Shown here: positions 22,543 through 31,275 of the stretch, piece by piece
Layout of the letters: every line of letters begins with the position of its first letter
How positions within the stretch are numbered: position 1 is the first letter of the stretch
Source of the DNA: RBG-13-68-16 sp050018455
GTDB taxonomy: Bacteria; Acidobacteriota; Thermoanaerobaculia; Thermoanaerobaculales; Thermoanaerobaculaceae
NCBI GenBank assembly: GCA_050018455.1
Contig: JBEKAA010000002.1
Span: 124,001 to 188,000 of the forward strand
DNA: 64,000 bases
Direction: 5' to 3'
Made by a program: the position numbers and the translations under genes
Notes under the pieces: generated by a model
The model's database searches: none
Seen by the model: the letters and a program-made list of their open reading frames with translations, nothing else
What the model was told of the DNA's origin: nothing

Positions 22543-23706
22543 GTGTTTTCCATTCGGGTTCCGCCGGGTCTCGCGCCCAACCGCATCGCCACCGAGCTGG
22601 CGAGGTCTTCGCCCCGCTTCGACCTGACCGTGTCGAACCCGACCCGGTGCGGCATCCCGTACCCTTCCGAGCTGCTCGCCGCTCTCGCCGACCCGGCCGG
22701 CCTCACGTACTGCCCCGACCCTCGCGGCCTGGTGGCGGCGCGAGAGGCCGTCGCTACCGAGTACGGGCGATACGGCGCAGCGGTCGACCCTGCCCGTGTC
22801 GTGCTCACCGCTTCGACGAGCGAGGCGTACGCGTTCCTGTTCAAGCTCCTTGCGAACCCGGGAGAGGGAGTCCTCGTGCCGTCGCCCTCGTACCCTCTGT
22901 TCGAGCACCTGGCCCGGGTCGAGGGGATCGAGGCCATCCCGTACCATCTCAGCCCGGAGTTCGGCTGGAGACCGGACATTCACCAGCTCGCGGCCGCCCC
23001 GTCAGGAGTCCGCGCCGTCATTGTGGTACACCCCAACAACCCGACGGGTTCGCTCGTCCACCCGGATGATGCCGCAGCCCTGGCAGAACTCGCGGCTGCG
23101 CGCGGGTGGGCGGTCGTGGCCGATGAGGTCTTTCTCGACTATCCCCTCGATGGCGGGCCTGGCGCCGGTCGGACATTTGCCAGGACCGAAGGTGCGCTCA
23201 CGTTTACGCTGGGCGGCCTTTCGAAGAGCGTCGGTCTCCCTCAGCTCAAGCTCGCGTGGCTCGTCGCGAGCGGCCCGGTCGATCTCGTCGAGACCGCGCT
23301 GGAGCGTCTCGAGTTCATCGCGGACACCTTCCTCTCAGTGGCCACACCGGTCCAACTCGCGCTGCCCTCGCTTCTTCGCCAGGGGGCGGCGGTGCGCGCG
23401 ACGATCCTGGACCGGTGCCGCCGCAACCTCGCGGCGCTCCGGCAAGCGGCATCCCGCGTCCCCGCGGTCGCCGTGCTGGAACCCGGCGGAGGGTGGAGCG
23501 CCATGCTGCGGGTTCCGGCGATCCTCTCCGAGGAGGATCTCGTTCTCGGTTTGCTCCAAAAGGACGGCGTCGCCGTTCACCCGGGCTACTTCTTCGACTT
23601 CCCGATCGAGGGCATCCTCGTGCTCAGCCTGCTGCCGGAGAGTGCCCTCTTCGTCGAGGGAGTGGAACGCCTCCTCGCTCGCGTCGGGACGCACCTCGCC
23701 TGCTAG
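22543..23706 (+). CDS. Class I/II PLP-dependent aminotransferase
   Basis: 387 residues from GTG 22543, with CGGAG upstream. The fold-type I pattern is complete: a CPDPRGLVAAREAVA substrate segment, SPSYPLFEH, VVHPNNPTGS (Asn for PLP), VVADEVFLDY (Asp for the pyridine nitrogen) and TLGGLSKSVGLPQLKLAW (PLP lysine). Closest in style to alanine/aspartate-type aminotransferases, but the amino donor and acceptor are not predictable. It is divergent from the dehydrogenase gene, 89 bases apart. Confidence 0.87.
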   Translation: MFSIRVPPGLAPNRIATELARSSPRFDLTVSNPTRCGIPYPSELLAALADPAGLTYCPDPRGLVAAREAVATEYGRYGAAVDPARVVLTASTSEAYAFLFKLLANPGEGVLVPSPSYPLFEHLARVEGIEAIPYHLSPEFGWRPDIHQLAAAPSGVRAVIVVHPNNPTGSLVHPDDAAALAELAAARGWAVVADEVFLDYPLDGGPGAGRTFARTEGALTFTLGGLSKSVGLPQLKLAWLVASGPVDLVETALERLEFIADTFLSVATPVQLALPSLLRQGAAVRATILDRCRRNLAALRQAASRVPAVAVLEPGGGWSAMLRVPAILSEEDLVLGLLQKDGVAVHPGYFFDFPIEGILVLSLLPESALFVEGVERLLARVGTHLAC

Positions 23707-23712
23707 CCGGAT

Positions 23713-24138
23713 CTAGTCTTTATAGAGCCAGCCCGCCACGAGCGTCGCCAGGATCGCCCCGATCAACAGGTCGAGCATCCACCCGAGCGCTATGAAACGG
23801 GAGAACGGTGCCCACGCTGCGAGCGAGAATGCGATCGGAAACCCGCTCGCGAATCCGAGCCCGGCGCCCACTCTGAGCGCCGTACCCGGCCCCGCACCGC
23901 GGGTCGTTCGCGCCCCCGCGTACAGCCACGCGGCGATCAAGGCGAGGACGAACAGCACGACGAACCAGGCAGGAACGAAAAATGGGTAGCGGGGTTGCAC
24001 GAGGAGTGTCCCCGCCTTCTGAGCCACGGCGTAGCGCGGCACCAGGATCACCATGTTGATGACCGTGCTCCACACCACCCAGACGATCCACCCCACCAGA
24101 GCCCCGAGCCAGACCCTCCGGGTATTGACCTGTGCCAT
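23713..24138 (-). CDS. Small four-helix membrane protein
   Basis: 141 residues with a perfect AAGGAGG upstream of the ATG. Four hydrophobic segments are visible at about 9-32, 53-71, 85-106 and 115-137. It has no conserved motif I recognise. It is convergent with the aminotransferase gene, with only 6 bases between stop codons. Confidence 0.65.
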   Translation of the reverse strand: MAQVNTRRVWLGALVGWIVWVVWSTVINMVILVPRYAVAQKAGTLLVQPRYPFFVPAWFVVLFVLALIAAWLYAGARTTRGAGPGTALRVGAGLGFASGFPIAFSLAAWAPFSRFIALGWMLDLLIGAILATLVAGWLYKD

Positions 24139-24234
24139 GGCGAACCTCCTTCGTTGAAAGCCCGTTTAGCGTAGCACGAGGTCTCACCGCGTCAACCGAC
24201 TCCGCAGAGGCGTCGATGGGTCACCGAGTCCAGG

Positions 24235-24371
24235 CTAGGGCTCTACCTGCTCCAGCAGCTGAAGGAACCGCTCGTAGGGGAGCGCCTGCCGTGGGCGTCG
24301 TGGACGCTCTCGAGGCGCAGACGGGTCATCGGCACGAACGTCGGCACCGGCCACCTCCGGGGTTCCACTCC
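24235..24371 (-). pseudogene. Possible decayed gene fragment in a 308-base gap
   Basis: The gap 24139-24446 has no intact gene. On the - strand one frame reads VPTFVPMTRLRLESVHDAHG and then, after a shift of one frame, LPYERFLQLLEQVEP followed by a stop at 24237-24235. Both pieces look protein-like, as expected of a frameshifted remnant, but they are short and the family is not recognised. The rest of the gap shows nothing clear. Confidence 0.22.
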
Positions 24372-24446
24372 TCAATTTTGGGCCGCGGCGACGCAGGCGA
24401 AAGCGACCAGGCGCCCGCGCGCTGCTAAGCTTCGAGACTGGGATCG

Positions 24447-24959
24447 ATGACGACGCCGACAGTCAATGTCCACGAAACCTCCGGGCCAGCGCAGCAGAAG
24501 GACCTCCACGTGGCGCTGGTGACGCCCGAGATCGCCTGGAACACCGGCAACGCCGGCCGGACGTGCCTCGCCGCCGGGGCGGAGCTTCACCTGGTGCGGC
24601 CGCTCGGGTTTTCCCTCGAGGAACGCGAGGTCCGCCGCGCCGGCGTCGACTACTGGCCGCGGGTTCAGCCTGTAGTGTGGCCGGCGTGGGCGGACTTCGA
24701 GGCTGCGCTCCCGGAACTCGGGGAGCCTTTCTTCTTCTCCGCCGAAGCGCCGCGCGAGCTCTGGGACGTGCGTTTCCCCAAGAAGTCGGTCCTCATCTTC
24801 GGACGCGAGAGCGGCGGCCTGCCCGACGAACTGCGCCGCCGCCACACCGAGAGATTCGTCTGCATCCCGATGGCCGACACGAGGATGCGCTCCCTCAACC
24901 TTTCGACGGCCGTGGCCATTGCCCTGTACGAGGCATTGCGCCAGCGGCGGCGGACCTGA
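24447..24959 (+). CDS. trmL: tRNA (cytidine/uridine-34 2'-O)-methyltransferase
   Basis: 170 residues of the SpoU/TrmD-fold (SPOUT) superfamily. The three SpoU motifs are present: NTGNAGRTCLAAG, LIFGRESGGLP and MRSLNLSTAVAIALYEALRQ, which form the deep trefoil knot that binds S-adenosylmethionine. TrmL methylates the wobble ribose of tRNA-Leu isoacceptors. The N-terminal ~18 residues are extra relative to typical TrmL, so translation may begin later. Confidence 0.88.
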   Translation: MTTPTVNVHETSGPAQQKDLHVALVTPEIAWNTGNAGRTCLAAGAELHLVRPLGFSLEEREVRRAGVDYWPRVQPVVWPAWADFEAALPELGEPFFFSAEAPRELWDVRFPKKSVLIFGRESGGLPDELRRRHTERFVCIPMADTRMRSLNLSTAVAIALYEALRQRRRT

Positions 24960-25096
24960 CCGGTGGCCGCAGCGCAACTTCTCATGGCGTGCGACGTACC
25001 ACCCGGCGGTCAGTGTCGCCACGACCCTACCGCCATCGGCTCGAACACCGATGGCGCTGCGGCAGGCGTTCGTTCGAGGTCCAGATTGGAGGTTGC

Positions 25097-26302
25097 ATGC
25101 GTCGTACCTACTCGTCCATGGACCGGGCTCTTGACCTGAGCCGCCGCGAGTTCGCCAAGGTGATCGGGGGAGTCGCGGCGGTCGCGGGAGGGCTGGTGCT
25201 CGGAGTTCCCTCGTTCGGCGAGGAGAAGGACAGGCCGGTCGAGGTCGAGACGAACATCGCCGATTTCATGAAGGTGTCGAAGACGGCACATTCACTCCCA
25301 GGTCCGTTTCCGGGGAGGGTGGCCAAGGTTACGGACCCCCGCTCGCTCGCCGGGGATGCCGTCGATGCCAAGATCGTACGGGAGATGCTGGAGCGCGGCG
25401 TCCGCACGCTCACCGGCGCCAGCATGAAGAAGAGCTTCGCCATGTTCTTCGCGCGGGACGACGTGGTGGGACTCAAGGTCAACCCCGTCGGCGCGCCGCT
25501 CATCAACACCAAGCCGGAGCTCGCCGAGGCCGTGATTCGCTGGCTCGTGGACAACCGGCTGCCGAAGAGCAACATCGTGATCTGGGACCGCTTCGATTAC
25601 ATGCTCAAGGATGCGGGGTTCACTCGCGACCGCTTTCCCGGCGTGCGCATCGAGGGCCTCCAGACGATGGACGAGGAGGGCAACCGGTGGCGCGACGAGA
25701 CGGGGAGCCACGTCTCGGCCGCCAACTTCGACACGACCGCGTACTACTTTGCGAAGGGCATCGTGGGCAAGGGCGTCAGGGGGTACAAGGACGACGAGTT
25801 CTACCTCAACCAGCACGTCTTCGCCGGCGAATACTCGTACTTCGGGAAGCTGATCACGACCCGGCTCACGAAGATCGTCAACCTCGCCGCGTACAAGAAC
25901 ACCGGCAACGGTATCTCGATGGCGACAAAGAACGTGGGGTTCGCGGCCATCTGTAACACGGGAAGGCTCCACGCGCCCCTGTTCTTCCGGGTGTGCACAG
26001 AGGTCCTCGCGGCACCTTGGGTTCGCGACAAGCTCGTGCTCAACGTCACCGACGGGCTGCGGGCGCAGTACGACGGCGGCCCCGACAAGGACGAGAAGTT
26101 CGTGTACCCGAACCACTCCCTTTACTTCGCGACCGACCCGTTCGCTCTCGACATGGTGTGCCACCGGGAGATCGTCGCGAAGCGCAAGGCGATGGGGATC
26201 GCGGTCAACGAGCACCCGAAGTTCACCGAGTATCTGTTCTACGCGGAGAAGCTTGGGCTCGGCGTAGCAGACCCGTCCAGGATCACGGTCGTCCCGGCAT
26301 GA
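25097..26302 (+). CDS. Tat-exported DUF362-domain protein
   Basis: 401 residues from ATG 25097, with TTGGAGG upstream. The N-terminus SRREFAKVIGGVAAVAGGLVLG is a twin-arginine signal followed by a hydrophobic stretch, so the protein is exported folded. The body matches DUF362 proteins (VGLKVNPVGAP, NIVIWDRFD, KIVNLAAYKNTGNGISMATKN, YATDPFALDMV-like region). No ferredoxin CX2CX2C motif is present, although some DUF362 proteins have one. Function is unknown. It overlaps the next gene by four bases (ATGA). Confidence 0.8.
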   Translation: MRRTYSSMDRALDLSRREFAKVIGGVAAVAGGLVLGVPSFGEEKDRPVEVETNIADFMKVSKTAHSLPGPFPGRVAKVTDPRSLAGDAVDAKIVREMLERGVRTLTGASMKKSFAMFFARDDVVGLKVNPVGAPLINTKPELAEAVIRWLVDNRLPKSNIVIWDRFDYMLKDAGFTRDRFPGVRIEGLQTMDEEGNRWRDETGSHVSAANFDTTAYYFAKGIVGKGVRGYKDDEFYLNQHVFAGEYSYFGKLITTRLTKIVNLAAYKNTGNGISMATKNVGFAAICNTGRLHAPLFFRVCTEVLAAPWVRDKLVLNVTDGLRAQYDGGPDKDEKFVYPNHSLYFATDPFALDMVCHREIVAKRKAMGIAVNEHPKFTEYLFYAEKLGLGVADPSRITVVPA

Positions 26303-27189
26303 GACGTCTTTCCGCCGCCCCCATCGTCTTCGTCCTGGCCGCTCGGGCCTTCGCATCGGGAGACGCCTCTCTCTTCCCGTCTTCCGGATCGCTCAAAGGC
26401 TGGAACCCGGAAGGGCCGGCCAAGGTCTTCGCCGGCAGCGGGCTGTACGGTCACATCGACGGCGGAGCCGAGATCTTCTTCGAGTTCGGGTTCGAGGAGC
26501 TGACCGTCCAGCGGTACTCCAACGGCCGAGGATCCATCGACGTCGAGATCTACAGGATGACCGATCCCACCGCCGCGCTCGGGATCTATCTCCAGAGGTG
26601 CGGCAATCGGTGCGAGGAGCCGGTCATACATCGCGGCTTTCCGACGTACACCTCCTGGGGACGCACCCAGTTCATGGCTTCCCAGAATCGTTTCCTCGTG
26701 ATCATCACCGCCGACTCAGGCGACCAGCGAACCGTCACGGCGCTGTCGGCCTTCGCGTCCGACGTGGCGCGGCGCTTGCCACCGGGCCGGCCACCCGATC
26801 CTGGCGATAGGCTGCCGCCGGGGTCGGTGACGGGCTCGGTGCGGGTGATCCGCGGGCCACTTGCACTCCAGGCGATCATCACGCTGGGTGAAGGTGACGT
26901 CCTCCAACTCCGCAGCACGGTGACGGCCATCGCGGCGGACTATGCGACCGCTTCCGGACAGCCCGCCTGTACGCTGATCCTCGTTGATTACCCCGACCAG
27001 GCCGCCGCGATCACCGCCTTCGCCCACCTGCGGGGGAACCTCGACCCCGAGATCCGGGTCCTGGGCGGAGATGAGCAAGCGTTCGTGTTTCGCGACTACG
27101 GGGGCAAGTTCGGCTCAGCCGTCGTGACCGATCGACGCCTCACCCTCCGGCTGAACCTCCAGACCGAGCCTGGGCCAAGGCCCCGGTAG
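26299..27189 (+). CDS. Exported DUF6599-like protein
   Basis: 296 residues from ATG 26299, overlapping the DUF362 stop. It has a signal peptide (MRRLSAAPIVFVLAARAFAS), then two related halves: GLYGHIDGGAEIFFEFGFEELTV with YRMTDPTAALGIY, and PACTLILVDYPDQAAAITAFAHL. This is the pattern of DUF6599 proteins, which frequently accompany DUF362 genes. Translational coupling suggests a periplasmic pair acting together. No catalytic residues can be named. Confidence 0.68.
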   Translation: MRRLSAAPIVFVLAARAFASGDASLFPSSGSLKGWNPEGPAKVFAGSGLYGHIDGGAEIFFEFGFEELTVQRYSNGRGSIDVEIYRMTDPTAALGIYLQRCGNRCEEPVIHRGFPTYTSWGRTQFMASQNRFLVIITADSGDQRTVTALSAFASDVARRLPPGRPPDPGDRLPPGSVTGSVRVIRGPLALQAIITLGEGDVLQLRSTVTAIAADYATASGQPACTLILVDYPDQAAAITAFAHLRGNLDPEIRVLGGDEQAFVFRDYGGKFGSAVVTDRRLTLRLNLQTEPGPRPR

Positions 27190-27220
27190 CGGCGGCACCG
27201 CAATTCACCGCCCTCCTCCT

Positions 27221-28534
27221 TCAGCCAACCTGGCGCCGGGTCTGATCCAAGAGAAACAGGTTCGCGGCGACGCGGCCAAGCAGAATCGCAACCGCGGCCG
27301 CGACCGCGCCCACAAAATCGAGCCCGACCACCGCGATCGCGAGAATTGTGATGATGCCCGACACCTCGACGACCGTCGCCCACGTGACGGTGGCGGTGCG
27401 CCGCGCGTGCACGAGTTGCGAGCGCTGGAAGGAGAGCAGCACCTCGAGCCCGGGCATCACGGCCAGTACGCAAAGAGGAGGCAGCGCGAACCGCGTCAGC
27501 TCGGGCGAAAGCCCCGAAACGACGCGGAACCATCCCGCCGCGAGCGGCGTCAAGGCGACGAATCCAAGCGCTCCGGCCAACGTCACGGCCAGAATCCACG
27601 CGAAGCGACGGAGCGCCTCGACCCCTTCCCGATCGTCGCTGAGGAGGGCGATCCCGACCTCCTGGTACGCGATCCCGCCGGCGCGGAACGCGAACACGAG
27701 CGAGGTGACCACGGGCATCACCGCGAGTGAGTCCAGAGCGGCGCGGCTCCGACCAAGGAAGAACGTCACCAGTGGGTTCACACCGAGGGTCATCATCGAG
27801 GTGAGGGCGAGTGGGGTGTAGAAACGGACGATCGCCCGGGTTGTCAGTCGCGCCGAGGACCGTTGGCCTTCATCACCGCGCAGGAGCTGCCGCACCGCCG
27901 CGCGAGCCATGAACCGGCTCGCGACGGCTTCCGCCACGACCCCGGCCGACAGCGCCGCCGCCCCGACGAAGGCGCCGTTCATGGCTGTGAAAGAGTAGAG
28001 GGTCGCTGCCGTCGCTCCCATGGCCACGACCCTCACGACCGTTCCGTACGCAACCCGCCTCGTGAGGTTCGCGCGGATGAGAACGCCCTGGTAGAAGCGC
28101 CGGTAGCCGATCGCCGCTGGCCACGGAAGCAGGATCGTTGTGGCGCCGTGCGTCAGCGTTGCGACCTCCCGCGGGAGACCGATTAGGGACTCCGCGATGA
28201 AATGGAACGCGGAAGGGACCAGCAGCAGGGCCATCACGAGCGTGATCGCACCGTTGAGCGCATAGGCAAACCGCCGCAAGGCAAGGAAAGCCTGCCGGTC
28301 CGTGACGAGCGCGACGCCGGCACTCATCATCATGATGATCGGCGACTCGATGAGCATGGCGAACGAGAACGCCACACCGTACGCGGCCAGGTTGAACTTG
28401 GGTTCGCCCAGCCGAGCGATCACGGCCGCAAGGAACGGCCCTTCCACGGACATCATCAGCCAGGTGGCTGCGAGCGGGGCCCAGAATCGTGCGATTCGGC
28501 GCGTCGTCAGGGGGCTGGCTTCATCCACATTCAT
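27221..28534 (-). CDS. MATE / ANKH-like multispanning transporter
   Basis: 437 residues with about 12 hydrophobic segments and a charged loop in the middle (RGDEGQRSSARLTTRAIVRF), giving two six-helix halves as in the MATE/MOP flippase fold. The segment LPWPAAIGYRRFYQGVLIRA resembles the progressive-ankylosis (ANKH) family. The cargo is unknown; drugs, lipid-linked sugars or pyrophosphate/citrate-like anions are possible in this superfamily. No clear Shine-Dalgarno. Confidence 0.7.
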   Translation of the reverse strand: MNVDEASPLTTRRIARFWAPLAATWLMMSVEGPFLAAVIARLGEPKFNLAAYGVAFSFAMLIESPIIMMMSAGVALVTDRQAFLALRRFAYALNGAITLVMALLLVPSAFHFIAESLIGLPREVATLTHGATTILLPWPAAIGYRRFYQGVLIRANLTRRVAYGTVVRVVAMGATAATLYSFTAMNGAFVGAAALSAGVVAEAVASRFMARAAVRQLLRGDEGQRSSARLTTRAIVRFYTPLALTSMMTLGVNPLVTFFLGRSRAALDSLAVMPVVTSLVFAFRAGGIAYQEVGIALLSDDREGVEALRRFAWILAVTLAGALGFVALTPLAAGWFRVVSGLSPELTRFALPPLCVLAVMPGLEVLLSFQRSQLVHARRTATVTWATVVEVSGIITILAIAVVGLDFVGAVAAAVAILLGRVAANLFLLDQTRRQVG

Positions 28535-28627
28535 GATCCGGGTGCGGTCGGCGCAGCGGTCATTGATCGTGGGAGAGTGCGCCCGGCCGCCGTCCTTCGC
28601 GGTGCGGTCCCCGCCGAAGCGGACGAG

Positions 28628-29032
28628 CTACTTGTACCGAATCGCGACTGCGACGATCTGCCGTCCATAGACGGGGTGCGCGTTGCGCGCCCACCACGGC
28701 CCATCGACGATGGTCCCGATGCGCCTGGTCTTGTCGGCCACGAGAACGACTGCGTCCGCACCCATCTTTGCGGCTTCGACGCGGATCGCCTGCTCCATGT
28801 CGGCGACCGACGGACTCCCGGAAGGCTCGAGAACCACCTCGCCCAACTGCTCGTGGGGACGGCGCGGCGGGTGCCGGAGGATCTCCACGCCGTTCGGGTC
28901 GGTCGGACCGAACTGCGGCACCCCGAGGTAGCGCGTCGAAGAAACCGAGATCGTGGTGCAGCCGCCGAGAAATGCCATGGCGAGCAGAAATGCAAGTCCG
29001 GTGACTGTCCTGCACACATGCTTGTTCCTCAT
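28628..29032 (-). CDS. Small lipoprotein, unknown function
   Basis: 134 residues from ATG 29032, preceded by GGGAGGG. The signal sequence ends in the lipobox LGGC, so the mature protein starts at that cysteine and is lipid-anchored. The mature domain (LGEVVLEPSGSPSVADMEQAIRVEAAKMGADAVVLV) has a beta-alpha-beta layout reminiscent of small DUF4156/RcsF-like lipoprotein domains. It lies between the transporter and ggt on the same strand. Confidence 0.68.
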   Translation of the reverse strand: MRNKHVCRTVTGLAFLLAMAFLGGCTTISVSSTRYLGVPQFGPTDPNGVEILRHPPRRPHEQLGEVVLEPSGSPSVADMEQAIRVEAAKMGADAVVLVADKTRRIGTIVDGPWWARNAHPVYGRQIVAVAIRYK

Positions 29033-29197
29033 GGCGATGCCCTCCCGGGAACGACAACCCGCCCCACCTTGAGTGTGACGAAGCTCCACCGTCCAGGTTA
29101 ACTTGTCGTGCGGTCCCGGTGGTCCGGCGCTGGATGATCCCGATCCCATTTCTTGCTCCCGTGGCGGTGCCCCGCCGAATTTTCGCAAGGGTAGCGC

Positions 29198-31006
29198 CTA
29201 CTTCATCACAGCGGCCTCGGAGGTACGCGGCCCCACTGCGACACCGAGCCGCCGTGGGTCGCCCACCCCGACGAAGCTTCCCGTCCCTGGGTCGATGAAG
29301 ATCACATTCGTGGCGCCGAACAACATCAGGTCCGTCCAGCGTGCGGGGAACTTGAGCTGGAACATGTCTTCGAAGCCTTGTTTCTCCAGCGCCGCCGCCT
29401 TCTCGGGAGTGATCTCCCCAGCCAGCTCCACCCAGGGTCTCAAAGGACCGTAGTTGCTCCCCCAGATCGCACGTGGGGCCGCCACGGCCTCGCACACGCC
29501 GAGTCCGCGGTCGGCAATGCCGGAGATGACCGAGACCATCGCGGGGACGACCCGATCGCTGCCCGCACTCCCCAGCACCAGAAGCGGCGTGCCATCCTTC
29601 AGCACGACGGTCGGTGTCATGGTGGTCATCGCTGCCCGGCCCGGCGTGAGGTAGTGCGCGTTCCTTGGGTTCGTGTAATCGAACGCGTTGAGGATCGAAT
29701 TCCACATGAAACCCAGCCCGGGGGTGGCAACCCCGCTACCGAACGAGGTTCCCACCGTTTGGGTCAGTGCGACGATGTTCCCCCATTTGTCGACCACAGA
29801 AACCTGTGTGGTCCCAACCGCCAGGAACGGATCCGCCGTTTCTCTGCTGATCTCGCCGGGGACCAGCGCACGGTCGAAACGGATCAGCCTGGCCCGCGCG
29901 GCGGCCCAGGACTTGTTGGAGAGCTGCTGATCGAGGAGCACAACCGGCACGCTCGGGGTACTGCTGTCCGTGTTCGCGATGCGGGCCGCCTCGATCAGGA
30001 GGTGGAGCCGGTCGAGCGAGGAATCCTGCAACAGCTTCGAAGGAAATGTCTCCAGGATGTCGAGCATCTCGAGGAGCATCCCCCCGCCCCCGGGGTACGG
30101 GAAAGAGATGACCTCGAAGCCGCGGTAACTGCCCCTGACGGGCCTCTTCTCCACGGCCCTCACCACGACGAGGTCCGACTTGCGGACGTATCCGCCGTTG
30201 CGCTCCATGTCGGCGTCGATCTCGTCCGCGATTCGGCCCCGGTAAAATTCTTCCGGCCCGAGCTTCGCGATCCGCCGCAGCGTGTTCCCGAGGTCCGACG
30301 CGCAGTAGAGGTGGTCCGGGGCCCATGGACCCGAGTAGTCCTTGAGGAACAACTCCGCCACGTGCTTCTGCTGGCCCAGTTTGACGCCGTAGCTCTCGAC
30401 GTTGCCGAGCTCGCTGAGGCTCATGCGGTAACCGTAGTCCGCGATATCGATCGCCGGAGCCAAGACTTCGGCGAATCCTTTTGTTCCGAACCTCTCGACG
30501 GCACGGGCAAAAGCGGCCAGTGAACCCGGTACGGCAACGGACTTGTAGCCTTGGAGGTTTCTTCCCCTGCTGCGGGCCTTCTCCGCTTGAAGTTCGTCAC
30601 CTCGACTCAGAAAAGGCACGTAGCAGGACCCGTCGATCGCCACCGTCTGGCCGTCCCTGAGGTAGATCAGGATGAACGTCTCACCGCCGAGTCCAGAGCT
30701 CGTTGGTTCCGCGACGCCGAGAGCCAGAGCTGTGGCCACCGCCGCGTCCACGGCATTGCCGCCGGCCTCGAGGATCGAGACTCCCGCACGGGATGCCTCC
30801 TCGGAGCCGGACACGACCATTCCATCTCGCGAGGTGATCTCGATTGGCCAGAGCTGATACGGGGACTCTGCGTACGCTCGGCCCTCCGAAGACGAATCCT
30901 CGACAGCGCGGCTCCGCCCGGCCCAGCCCTGGCCAACGACACTCGATGGGGCAACACTCGTGAGGACAGCCGCCAGCGCCATCGCGCGCGACCATCCGTT
31001 CCTCAT
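29198..31006 (-). CDS. ggt: Gamma-glutamyltransferase
   Basis: A 602-residue Ntn-hydrolase precursor with a signal peptide, so it acts in the periplasm. Family features: AGGNAVDAAVATALALGVAEPTSSGLGGE near residue 80-110, YPGGGGMLLEML, and the autocleavage site GTTQVSVVDKWGN, where Thr399 would become the N-terminal nucleophile of the small subunit. GSAGSDRVVPAMV follows in the small subunit. It cleaves glutathione and other gamma-glutamyl compounds. Size is typical. Confidence 0.9.
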   Translation of the reverse strand: MRNGWSRAMALAAVLTSVAPSSVVGQGWAGRSRAVEDSSSEGRAYAESPYQLWPIEITSRDGMVVSGSEEASRAGVSILEAGGNAVDAAVATALALGVAEPTSSGLGGETFILIYLRDGQTVAIDGSCYVPFLSRGDELQAEKARSRGRNLQGYKSVAVPGSLAAFARAVERFGTKGFAEVLAPAIDIADYGYRMSLSELGNVESYGVKLGQQKHVAELFLKDYSGPWAPDHLYCASDLGNTLRRIAKLGPEEFYRGRIADEIDADMERNGGYVRKSDLVVVRAVEKRPVRGSYRGFEVISFPYPGGGGMLLEMLDILETFPSKLLQDSSLDRLHLLIEAARIANTDSSTPSVPVVLLDQQLSNKSWAAARARLIRFDRALVPGEISRETADPFLAVGTTQVSVVDKWGNIVALTQTVGTSFGSGVATPGLGFMWNSILNAFDYTNPRNAHYLTPGRAAMTTMTPTVVLKDGTPLLVLGSAGSDRVVPAMVSVISGIADRGLGVCEAVAAPRAIWGSNYGPLRPWVELAGEITPEKAAALEKQGFEDMFQLKFPARWTDLMLFGATNVIFIDPGTGSFVGVGDPRRLGVAVGPRTSEAAVMK

Positions 31007-31178
31007 GACGACGAGACCTTTCTCATCGATTTCATGTTACTCCATCTCGCCGAGTAGGCGATGCGACCGCGAGAGAGTTTGCGGGCCGGCTGCTTCACGC
31101 GCTGTCTAGCGAACGGCCACCGTTCCCGGTCAGGTTTCTTGAAAGCCTACGAGCTGTTGATGCCGCCTTAACCATGAA

Positions 31179-31208
31179 GAAAAGTTCCCGCCCGGGTCGG
31201 GCGGGAAC
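31179..31208 (-). terminator. Rho-independent terminator of asnA
   Basis: A 10-bp stem (31184-31193 with 31199-31208) around a five-base loop; read on the - strand it is followed by TTTTCTTC. It lies 68 bases beyond the asnA stop codon. Confidence 0.85.
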
Positions 31209-31275
31209 CTTTGTGACGTTGGGATGCACGGTTTGCGTCTCGGGCGTTTTTCGAGGCGCCGCATCCGAGCGCGGT

